NCBI GenBank assembly: GCA_963965975.1
Contig: OZ014412.1
Coordinates: 10,087,849 to 10,151,848, forward strand
Length of the DNA: 64,000 bases
Source: Xestospongia bergquistia
Lineage: Eukaryota; Porifera; Demospongiae; Haplosclerida; Petrosiidae
Direction: 5' to 3'
The position numbers and the translations under genes were made by a program. Below the pieces are notes generated by a model, which saw only the letters and a program-made list of their open reading frames with translations, did no database searches and was not told where the DNA came from. This document shows, in pieces, positions 38,236-48,700 of this stretch. Numbering within the stretch: the first letter of the stretch is position 1; the number at the start of each line of letters is the position of its first letter.

Positions 38236-39347
38236 ATGGATCATGACTTGCTGAAATATCTTAGTCCTTCTGGTGTGGACGAAGAGGAATTACGGAGAAA
38301 AATTATCCCTCAACTAATAGGCAAAGGATTCAAGAAAGTTGGCGACCTTGAAGATTTAGAAGAATCAGACTTAAATGGTAAGTTAACTCAAGTTTTATTC
38401 ATTTCTTATGTATATTCTAACAAAGGATTCGATGAATTAACTAAAAGGCGTATATGGAAACTAGTTCATTCTGTTAATAGGCCTTCAAACTTTCCTGTTA
38501 ATATTGACGTCTTTCAAGAAGATCAAGAATATGTTATCTATGTGCGTTATGTTTTTTGTTCTGGTGATCTCTTTTCTGATGACATTATGCAGACTGACAT
38601 AAAAGATATTGATCCTACAGCAATGACACTATTGGATATTAACAAACATATTTTAGAAGATGCTAAGATACCTCCAGAACAGACTATTGAATTATATTCT
38701 AGTGAAGGGTATCCCCTACAAAACAATGAAATTACCAATAAAGGTAATACTTACAAGTATTACTGTTGTTAATCTATCTCTTCTTTACTGGTAGCATCCC
38801 TAAAATTATGGGAAATATGTGATGGCGATTTGTTTTATGTGATGATTCGTCCTAAAGAGCAACCAGGACATCGAAAGTTTGCTACATTACCTGAGCTAGA
38901 TCATGACATTGGTAAGAAGAACAAAGTCGTATTAACAATTATATTTAATGTTTTCAGGTCAAGAAACATTCAATATTGAAACACCATTTCATGGATGTTT
39001 TCAAGTCAATGCTTATATGGATTGTGACTCTCCTGAGGATATTGCACAGAAAGTGTACAGTCTTACTGATATACCAGTTCCATATATCTCTTCATTTATT
39101 AGGTAGCTAAATAAGATAATAATTGTTTGTTTGTTGTGTTTTGTTTTTACTTAGACGAGGGTATAATTATGAAAGAATGAACGCCTTTACTGAAATGGAA
39201 GATGGAGATGTTATACGAATAGTATTGAGAGATCCACAAGAAGTGATTCATCCTCGATCACCACATTATGGAATCCGTACTTACAACCCTCTTGTACCAC
39301 AATCAGAAGAAGGTATGTCCAAGTTTTACTCAATCTTGAAATATCTG
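38236..39347 (+). other. SAM-like N-terminus and two ubiquitin-like regions
   Basis: The first 66 residues form a helical bundle pattern (LLKYLSPSGVDEEELRRKII, then FKKVGDLEDLEESDL and FDELTKRRIWKLVHSV), like a SAM or SAM-like domain. Next comes a beta-grasp pattern: strand YVIYVRYVF, helix TLLDINKHILEDAKIPPEQT, strand IELYSSEGYPL, and the ending DLFYVMIRP. A second similar unit follows: GCFQVNAYMDCDSPEDIAQK with IPVPYISSFIRRG and DVIRIVLRDP. There is no C-terminal Gly-Gly, so these are built-in interaction folds and not conjugatable modifiers. Confidence 0.55.
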
Positions 39348-42300
39348 GTTAGTTCGTTATATTTTTATGACATGCAATGAGAACTATTTACAAACTAGTG
39401 CTCAACACAACCTTTCAACAAAGAATATGATTTTGAGAAACTTCTGTCATATCTCATGAATTTCACTAATTTTCCTCCACTTGTCCATGCTCTTCGATCC
39501 TTGAAAGACCATTCATTTCTTTCTTTAGCTGGATGGGTAAGTAGTAGATCTCTTGCAATGGATGTGGTTTAGCAATTAGCATACAGACAGATAAGCTATG
39601 GATTTTGATGTTCAATTCGCAGAAAATAAACCTACTTTCCTTGTGAACAATATTCTATTACCCATTAACATACAGTTCTGACTTCTGAGTCTCAGATTTA
39701 TTTCATCAACTGCTTTATGTACCATACTAATTACAATTTTTAGGGTACAATAAAGAATCACAACTGTAATATTATTATATTATTAACATATTATCATAAG
39801 ATTTTTATTTTAGACTGCCCTTATTGAAGGATGCTATTATCTCTTTAAAAAAGTTATCAATAACTTTGCTACTGGTAAGTATCATTTTATAATAAACTTG
39901 TATTTATTATAAAAATAAGTTGATGATGAGAAGATATTTGGATATTCTGATTATGTATGGTCTATCTTCATTCTTAATTCTCATGTAAGATGACAACACT
40001 GTTAGGATAGCTATTATAATCTCTGCTAAATTAAATAGGCAGTTGAAGATGAGTCTAACATAGAGTCTGAGTTACATTCACTGGTGTGCCCACTCTCTGG
40101 TGTAAAGATTTCTAATCCTGTTTGTATTTCGTCGCATAATAGCTTAGGACCATTTGATAAAGCAAACATTCTGGCTAAGATTAAAGGTACCTTGATATAT
40201 AGAGTTAGTATATAATTATATCAGTGTAAAACTGGTTGTTTTGAATTAACTAATCTATAATCATCATTGTATATAATATTCAGTGAAATATAGTAAATAC
40301 CACTTTGTTCTCATTTCTAATAGACTAATGACAAGTCATTTAGTTGATTCGTCAGAGTTATAAGATCCTGTAAAACAAGTCATTATAGACAATACCCACC
40401 TTAATCTGTATGCACAATATAGTCTATTTCCTTCTTATGTTGTACTGTGTTAACATAGAAGGATGAGACATCTGGGTTTTTTTTCCTAACAGGGAAATCT
40501 GTTCCTTCTTCTGTTTATACTATTACTATCAGTAATGTCTGAGTAACTATAGTATATTAGCAATTAAAATACAGTGTGGTTTACTATACTTCACAATATC
40601 TCATTATGTACTATTAGCAAGAAAAATGATTGTGGATTGGTTAAATCAACTAATCCATTTTTATAGCATATATATACATATCCTATATGAATTATTATAG
40701 GTGGTGAAAAGCTATCTGAGTTTGGACTACATGTTACTATCAATGATAAGGAAATAATCCCAGATTTACTCACATCTCGACTTCTAATGTATTATCCTTG
40801 GGAAACAAATACAAAAGTCAGTGTATGGTATAATCCACCAGAGGAAGTTATCCCAATGTAAGTCTATTAAGTTTTAGTACATTTTAGTTATTGTATTTCA
40901 TTTAGGGTTTGTAAAAGAGTTGAGGCGAACTTCACATGGTTTGATATGTTGAGATCTCTGCCAGAACTATGTGTTGTTAATCCTTGTGGTTTGTATGCTG
41001 GATCTGAATGTCTTACATATGACAGCAATGGTGAACAGTCTACTTATTAATAAAATCGTTTACTGTTATCAATGCACTTTAGGAAAACTTGTTTATTTTA
41101 TGGGTGCTTCAAAAGGCACTGATGAACACAGGAGGATTTACAACCCTCAGTCAACCAATGAAGATTATTTACAATTAGTTTCAAAGGATGAGCTTGATAA
41201 AATTGGGAGGTATTACAAAGACTTTCAGTTACTTATATAACATTTGTCATTTAGGCAACTTGGACATAAGATTTTTTCTCATGACATTGTAAGCGTTCTT
41301 AAAGATGTCAGTTTATTTACAGAAAAAGTTAATACATCAGCTGCTATCAGGTGTGATGTGTAAAAATGTTTTTGATTAAAAGTAATTTGTTATTTTAAGG
41401 GCGTCTGCTATTATACAGCCTCAAGAAAGTATACGTTGGGAAACTGAAGAAGCCATTGTTGTGAGTTAACTATATACAGCTTTTCAAATAACAAGTAGGT
41501 TTTATTTGATCACAGTGGTTCAATGGATGAAGATGTCTTTCCAGAAGAGTAAGGCATTAAAATATATAATTATTATTAAGATTTTTTTCAGAATACCAGG
41601 ACTAAGAAGAATTGATGCAGCTAAAGAGTTATTCAATGCTTTTGTTACACGAACTCAAGCTTATAAACTCCATCACTCGTTTGGGCTTACATTGTTTAGT
41701 ACTTTAATAACTGTTAAACTGAACATTACTAAAAATGTGGAGGAATTTGAAGTAAGTTGTTATTATAGAATCTTACAGTAATTAAAAATACAAAATACAT
41801 GCATTGCAGAAAATAAAGAGTAACATTCACTTCCTACCAGTAAACTGGTAGGAAGTGAACATCACTGTTTAAATTTTTACAGTTCAATACTTTAGATTTC
41901 TTAAGCCATTTATGTCTCGCATATTAAGCAATCCTTGCTTAGATTGGACAATATGTTGAGACTATTATTTCCAGATGTTTCATGGTACAATATGTTATTA
42001 TCAAAGCTAGTAAAATAATAATATTCACACTGTAACCACTTATGCATATACCACAGCCAACAATTATAATTTATTTAACATAATAGTATTATTGCCATAA
42101 ATGTTTGCATTAAAACTCATATCTTTATTCAGTCTTCAATGTTACTTGTAAAGAATTAACTTAACTATGTCATGTGGTGTTTGCATAGTACACATATGTC
42201 ACTTTTAGAAATACACAGGAAAAATCTATTAATCATTTCTGTTGTAATAGATGAGTTTGAAAGAGGTGGAACCTACAAATCGAACTTCTTTAACAGAAGC

Positions 42301-44387
42301 AATTATTAATGCTGTCAGCCAACTTAGAAGGTACACTTGTCAAAGGTTAGATTTTCTATTCACATACAAAGCTAACACTTATATTAATAGACGAATACTA
42401 TGCTTAACTGATGGATTTAACAATTGTGGAACATCATATGCTACTGCCTTGGAGAGTGCTAGAGTAAGTGTATATTCTGGATGTGTTTTCAATACATTTT
42501 TACACATAGAGTAACAATGTCATTGTAGACACAGTGTTATTAACTTGGCCAGATGATAACAGTGAACAAAAGGCACTGTCCCATGCCACAGGTATATTTC
42601 TTTCAGGTATATTGATACTGTATAGCCAGTTGCTTTCATCATGGTAGACTGAAAGCAAATGGGATAATTGTGTAAATTTCTAAAACAACTTTGTGCATAC
42701 AACAGAACTGGACAATATCAGTAGAAAATGAATGTGGTTATTTAGTCTATACAAACACAGCTATATGAATATTATTACTAATAATATTCATATAGCATGT
42801 CCTAAAGCTCATAAATCATACTTAAATTATCATTGTGAGTTTGTGATCATACACTATTTGTGGAAATGACTAATACTACTATCTAACATTTGTGTAAGCC
42901 ATCCATCCCAATGAATTTAAAGGTTTCATCTGTTGAATGTGATAAACCAATTATTTGAAGAACTTGTAACAATTCATTGTGAGGGCTGTTGTTGACCATT
43001 CCTTTCAGAGGAATCACTAATAAGTAGATTGCATGTTTATGCTTACAAAAGTATAGGCTTGCAAACTCTAAACTTGTTATGCTATTCTATTCCATTGCGG
43101 CAAAACATATAAAGTTAATGACACAAGCCTATGTATAGCAACATGATTACAATCAATTTGTAAATTCAATTTGGGCATGTGATGTGATCTATGGTAATTT
43201 ATACAACAAGTTAGCTGAATCATTTATATGTAGGTGGAGTTTGTGTTCTTCCTAGCACAATGCAAGAGGCTTTGAGATACTTTGAAATGGATTCTATGCT
43301 CTCTGTAAAAGAAAGACCCATTTGTTGGCAAAAAAAAATAATGGTAAAAGTAATGCTTTAATGAGAATACTCATATGTTCAAAATTTAGACTGGTATTGC
43401 TTACTTTGAAGATGAGACAATTTTTCCATATGAAACTGAAGATAGTTTTAAGTCTAGTTACATTCATATGTTCCAACAAGTTAAAACATCCTCTACACAA
43501 AAGTTAGCTTCTTGTGTTATGTATAACACACTGTAAATGTGTAATAGATATTTAAATGGCAATAAAGGAAAGTTGTATGATTCATCTCAGCAGAGGCGAA
43601 TAATGAAGGAACTAATGGAGTTTATGCATAATCCTCATGATCACATTTCAATATTCCCTTCCCAAAACGAGTATGTTTATTTTCTATTCAAGTCATTATT
43701 ACAATAACATTTATATAGGTATAATAAATGGAAAGTTATTATGTGTGCACCTGAACACACTGCATACAAAAGAGGTAATGTATTCATAATTACTATGTAT
43801 ATTATTACATAGTTGTGGTTATGTTATAGGAACATTTGTACTAAGTGTTCATTTTCTTGAAAAGTATCCCTTTGTACCACCTGAAGTTCGCTTCTTGACA
43901 TCAGTAAGTTCTAGGAAGATGTGATAAAAATGCTACACAGTGTACATAACATAATTATACTATATCTGTAGATTTATCACTGTAATATTAGTAGTAGTAG
44001 TGGCCGAATATGTCACAGCATTCTTGGTGAATCCTACACACCATCTACTAGTATGCGTGACATTCTATGCTACATTTATGGACTACTAATGTGTCCTGAT
44101 ATGGACAATCCTCTTGATAGGTAGCTTGACTTTAACATTTTGTCATATGTTATCAATACTAATTAGTGCTCTTGCTGATGAATATGGATATCTAAGTCAT
44201 CGAGAAAAGGATTTAAACAAAGCATTGAATTCAGATAGGTATTTTAGAGCAACAAAAACCTATTTTGACAAAGCTGAATTTCATGTCATGCTTCATGCAA
44301 GTAAACGTAAAGAAGATTTAGAGAAGGTTAGACACTGTTTATAAATTTTAATTATGACTTTGTTTCTTATAGGAATTAAGTGGATAG
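38236..44387 (+). CDS. Ubl - U-box-like - vWA - E2 ubiquitin-conjugating fusion protein
   Basis: The 26-exon model is consistent in phase throughout: 38236-38377, 38426-38743, 38795-38911, 38958-39102, 39155-39347, 39399-39536, 39814-39874, 40043-40186, 40701-40857, 40906-41030, 41083-41209, 41255-41350, 41400-41460, 41499-41548, 41592-41751, 42251-42330, 42391-42463, 42510-42591, 43234-43343, 43390-43502, 43548-43670, 43719-43774, 43830-43903, 43972-44120, 44167-44326, 44373-44387. It predicts 1022 residues. The ATG at 38236 has context AACGATGG. Order: SAM-like helices (about 4-66), two beta-grasp ubiquitin-like regions (about 70-190 and 193-300), helical linker, U-box-like segment (from C387), unassigned region, vWA with MIDAS (about 600-735), E2 (about 840-1000, Cys929). 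It is probably a cytosolic ubiquitin-transfer protein that scaffolds its own E2. Junctions at 39347/39399 and 43502/43548 are least certain. No known orthologue name is claimed. Confidence 0.87.
40043..40186 (+). other. U-box/SP-RING-like segment
   Basis: The exon encodes VCPLSGVKISNPVCISSHNS followed by LGPFDKANILAKIK (residues about 386-419). The C-P-L-S...P-V...H...F-D layout resembles a U-box or the SP-RING of PIAS proteins. The second zinc-ligand pair expected of an SP-RING is not obvious in the next exon, so a U-box or a degenerate fold is more likely. If functional it would recruit an E2, possibly the one fused to the same chain. Confidence 0.45.
41400..42591 (+). other. von Willebrand factor A domain with intact MIDAS
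   Basis: Strand 1 with DxSxS is split over exons 41400-41460 and 41499-41548 and reads AIVVLFDHSGSMDED (D612). Exon 41592-41751 gives the amphipathic helix and the FGLTLFST strand. Exon 42251-42330 holds EPTNRTSLTEAI, whose T supplies the third MIDAS site. Exon 42391-42463 gives ILCLTDG, the fourth. All metal-site residues are present, so divalent-cation-dependent partner binding is expected. Intracellular vWA domains often act in protein-complex remodelling. Confidence 0.85.
41826..41859. repeat. Perfect inverted repeat (16-bp arms, 2-nt loop) in an intron
   Basis: TTCACTTCCTACCAGT at 41826-41841 is followed by AA and the exact reverse complement at 41844-41859. It lies in the roughly 500-bp intron 41752-42250 of the E2 fusion gene. 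It is GC-richer than its surroundings and could fold as RNA or cruciform DNA. Confidence 0.9.
42760..42796. repeat. Perfect inverted repeat (18-bp arms, 1-nt loop) in an intron
   Basis: GCTATATGAATATTATTA at 42760-42777, a single C, then its exact reverse complement at 42779-42796. It is in the 642-bp intron 42592-43233 of the E2 fusion gene, the second such hairpin within 1 kb. Confidence 0.9.
43548..44387 (+). other. C-terminal E2 ubiquitin-conjugating (UBC) domain
   Basis: Helix 1 reads RRIMKELMEFMHNP. The beta-meander contains KWKVIMCAPEHTAYKRGTF and FLEKYPFVPPEVRFLTS. The active-site loop reads IYHCNISSSSGRICHSIL, where Cys929 aligns with the catalytic Cys of canonical ICLDIL. HPN is changed to HCN, with the oxyanion Asn kept. 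The helix after it (MRDILCYIYGLLMCPDMDNP) matches canonical VLLSIQSLLxDPNPDDP. Downstream, AlaAspGluTyr and a short helical tail end at TAG. The catalytic elements suggest an active E2. Confidence 0.85.
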
Positions 44388-44789
44388 TTCAAGACAAGAT
44401 AAAACTAAACTAGTACATTTAAACTTATAGAATTTTAACATGTCATTACATACGTTGTGCTTCAACTGGTTTTATAAATTTTTTTGGTGTTGTTATACAT
44501 GAACAGACCATATAGTTATGAAAGTCCTAATGATGTTAGATAAAAATTACAGAGCACAAAATAACTACTGCCTTTCTACAATGAACATTTTGGGTTTCAT
44601 AACAAAATCACATATAATGGCATTTAAATATACATGGATTTTAATGTTGTAAACCCTAGCTACAAAGTTAAGCTATATATAGTAGTAGGATACTTACTGG
44701 TGTACTAATTGAATTGTAAATGGCTGGCATGACTTAGTAGATATGTTTAGGGAAGGAATGCCAATAACTTTTAAGATAACATAAAGGCA

Positions 44790-45740
44790 AGAAATAGTAT
44801 GTAAGTAATAGGTCATTCTAAGAATATCCAATCATTTGTATCCATACATAATAATTTTAAGAGCTTGATTTTTGAAACATACAACTCAAGAAATGTATTA
44901 CTAAAGCAACATGACCAAATTCAAAAATTAGTGTGAACTTGTAAAATGTAGAGAATTATAAGGTAGTTCCATTTGGAAGTGTGACTACCATATAAAGCAT
45001 ATTCACATCTTACTGGAACTATTGTCAAAATCTGTTAGGGGGAGTGATAATTGTATTCATGTCCTCCAAGGAACTCAAACAACTTGGTATGTTATCATGT
45101 ACATACATAAGTGGGGGGGGGGGGGGAAACGATGTCATCTCCTTCTACAATCATTTTTAAGAAACCATAATCATAGTAATGTCAATAGTTTTCAGTTAAA
45201 TTCAATTTAACCTAATATAATGAAAACATGAATGGCAATGGGTGTAAAAAAGAGAACAAATAGTCCACTATACCTTATATAGACCTTCTTATATAGGATA
45301 TAATAATGGGAAACTATTAACATAATATGTATTATAAACTATACACAGAACTATAATTATAGATTGGGATATTCCTGCTATACTAATTAAGAAAATTTGA
45401 TTGACATGTATTTGGAAAAGAAACACCAAGAATTAACAGACAAGCAAAAAAAGAGTTCATAGTATAGAAGTAAATGGTCATTCTAAGATTGTCCAATCAT
45501 TTATATCTATACACAATCATTTGAAGAGTTTAATGCTACTCAAGAATTGTGTAACTATTTCTTGACTAAATTCAAAATTTAGTGTGAACTTAATTGGTTA
45601 TGTTGAGAATTATAAAGTTCTTCTACTTGGAAGTGTGTACCATCTAAAGTGTATTCATATCTTAGAGGAATTAGTCATCATGTGTTAGGGATTGTGATAA
45701 CTATATTCATGTCCTCCCAAGAACTAAACTACCTTAATTG
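44790..45740. repeat. Two copies of a second repeat block at the left edge of the array
   Basis: A block running from GGTCATTCTAAGA...TCCAATCATTT to GTGATAA...TTCATGTCCTCC occurs at about 44811-45065 and 45477-45716, and again at about 52577-52830 inside the main array. The second and third copies also share a preceding segment (ATTGGGATATTCC, at 45366 and 52461). The block is non-coding and partitions the array. Confidence 0.75.
45112..45126. repeat. Poly-G homopolymer run
   Basis: Fourteen or so consecutive G residues interrupt otherwise AT-rich DNA. The exact length may reflect sequencing or assembly uncertainty. Confidence 0.85.
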
Positions 45741-48700
45741 GTATATATTTATGGAGTAAGAAAAACCATAGTAATAGTACTGTCAATAGATTTCAGCTAA
45801 ATACTTTTTTATTAGATATAACATGAATGTTAATGAATGTAAATAATATATTGTATATATATATATATAATATATATGTATGCATACCATATAAATTATG
45901 TTGTTTAGGGTAATCTAATGTGAAAATACTAAAATGTTTAAAGCCTATAAATTACTGTCACTAATTACCAAACTATACCATAATCACTAAACTTAATTAT
46001 GTTCATAAGCATTACATACAATGATTGGTATTGAACAAGTTTTTAAGGTTGTTCTCAAAATATTCAAGAGTCATATCCAAGTAAGTAATCTAACTTCAAT
46101 GATAGAAAAGTCCTAGAATTAATGTAAGCATTAGCAATATTGTTATAATCTCAGGTCATTCTCTTATTCAACCATTCTTTCTCTTTTCTTATTTAATTCA
46201 AAATTCTCCATTAGTAAGTGATTCGAATGTTAACTGTATTAAGTAATGGCATATGTGGACATATAAATTGTGACACATTGAAACCTTCAAAGGTATAAGT
46301 TAGCGTAAACATAATTCAAGTATCCCTAGATTATTTTTAGCTAACATTTCACGTTAGTGTATAACAAGGAAAACATATAAAGCTTTCTAGTTACTGGTAT
46401 GGTAATCATGTGATGGGAAGCACCCTCGTTAGTATTCCCACAAGTAACCTCAACAATAGTAAAAGTCACCTGACATGTTTCTGGACTAATGAACTTAAAA
46501 CAACATTACTCAGTATCCTTTGTACATAACAAAAACCAACACCTCCAGATAGTCTGCCTTAAATCCTCTGTCCTTGTACATAAAAATAACAGTTTAGCCT
46601 ACCATACAGGATTACTAAGGTGGAATTCTCTCTCATAACCTCTTAAGAACTATGAACTATTAACATTTGAATAGTTAAGTGCTACATGTATATGGACATA
46701 TATATATACATGTATGTACATATATATATTACATAATATTTGATAGGTACACATCACATATGTTTATTAAGGAATCCTTAGAAAAATATAGATGTTATTT
46801 TCACCTTTGTTATGTCAACTCTAGAGTTATTTTATTCATAAGCAAATCCATTATATGTTGTTTCATTGCCAAAAATAAACGATATAAGATGGTGAACAGT
46901 CAATGAGTATAGGCTTCATTGTCCATCTCTCTCATTTAGTAATCAATGCACTACATTGGTATATTCATTTTATAGTGTACTGTTGATGAGTCAACTGACC
47001 AACCAATCACAATTCATTGTACTTGCTCAAGTAAGTTACATTTGAATATTAATTAGTATGGAATTGGAAAACTATATCATAGTACTGTCAATAGATTTCA
47101 GTTAAATACTTTTATTAAATATAACATGAATGTTAATGAGTGTAAATAAGATAATATATATGTTGTGTATTATCCAATTACCACATAAATCATGTTATTT
47201 AGGATTATCTAATGTGAAACTATTATATGTTTTCTTAGCATTAACCATGTTTACTGCCTTACATGCCACGACAGCCAGGTGGTCTAAAGATCATGTGGTA
47301 AGTTAGCTTGTATGTCAACATTCCAATCTATACTATAATTATTGTGCTTAATTATTTGTTTGTCATAAGCACTATTTATAGTGATTGGTATGAATTTCTA
47401 AGCTTGTTATTAACCTATACAAGAGCCATATCCAAGTCTTCTAACTTCAATAATAGCAAAGTCCTAGAATTAATGTAAAGATCAGCATTATTGTAACAAT
47501 CTTAGGCTATTCTCTTATTCAATCATATTTTCTCTTTTCTTATTTAATTTAAAATTCTCCATCAGTAAGTGATTCCAAAGTTAACTGTATTAAGTAATGG
47601 AATATAAGGACATATAAATTGTGACACATTGAAACCTTCAAAGGTCTAAGTTAGCACAAACATAATGCAAGTATCCCTAGATTATTTTTAGCTAACATTT
47701 GATGTTAGTATGTAACAAGGAAAACATATAAAGCTTTCTAGTTACTGGTATGGTAATCATGTGATGGGAAGTGCCCTCGTTAGTATTCCCACAAGAAACC
47801 TTAACAATAGTAAAAGTCGCCTGATTTGTTTCTGGACTAATAGATCTAAAAAAACATTACTCAGTATCCTTTGTACATAACAATAACCATCACCTCTAGT
47901 TGAGTATGCTTTACTGGAATTACTATAGTGGAAATTTGTCTCGTATTTTTCGTATTTTAATAATCTCTTAAGAACTATAAACTATTAATAACATTTGTAC
48001 TATTAAGTGTTACATATACATGTTCATGTATAATAGCTAAGTACTAGTATTAATTCAAGAATCAGCACCATCGTTATAATCTCAGGCTAATCTCTTATTC
48101 AATCATACTTTCTTTTCTTTACTTTAAATTTCTCCATTAGTGAGTGACTCCAATGTTAACAATATCAAGTAATGGCATACATGGACATATAAATTGTGAC
48201 AGATTGAAACCTTCAAAGTCTAAGTTAGTGCAAACAGAATTTGTGTATCCCTAGATTCTTCATTTAGCTAACATTTCATATTAGTGTATAACAAGGAAAA
48301 CATATAAAGCTTTCTAGTTACTGGTATGGTAATCATGTGATGGGGAGTACCCTCGTTAGTATTCCCACAAGTAACCTCTAAAGTTACCTGATATGTTCCT
48401 GGACTAATGAACCTAAAAAACATTACTCAGTATCTTTTGTACATAACAATAACCAACATTGATAGTCTACCTTAAAATTCTCTGTCCTTTATACATAACA
48501 ATAACAGTTTAGTCTGCCTTACTGGAATTACTAAGGTAGAACTCTCTCTCATAACCTCTAAGAACTATGAACTATTAACATTTGAATTGTTATATGCTAC
48601 ATGTACATATACATGTATGTATAGATATATATTACATAATATTTGACAGGTGCACATCATATATGTTTATTAAGGAATCCTTAGACAAATACAGATGTTA

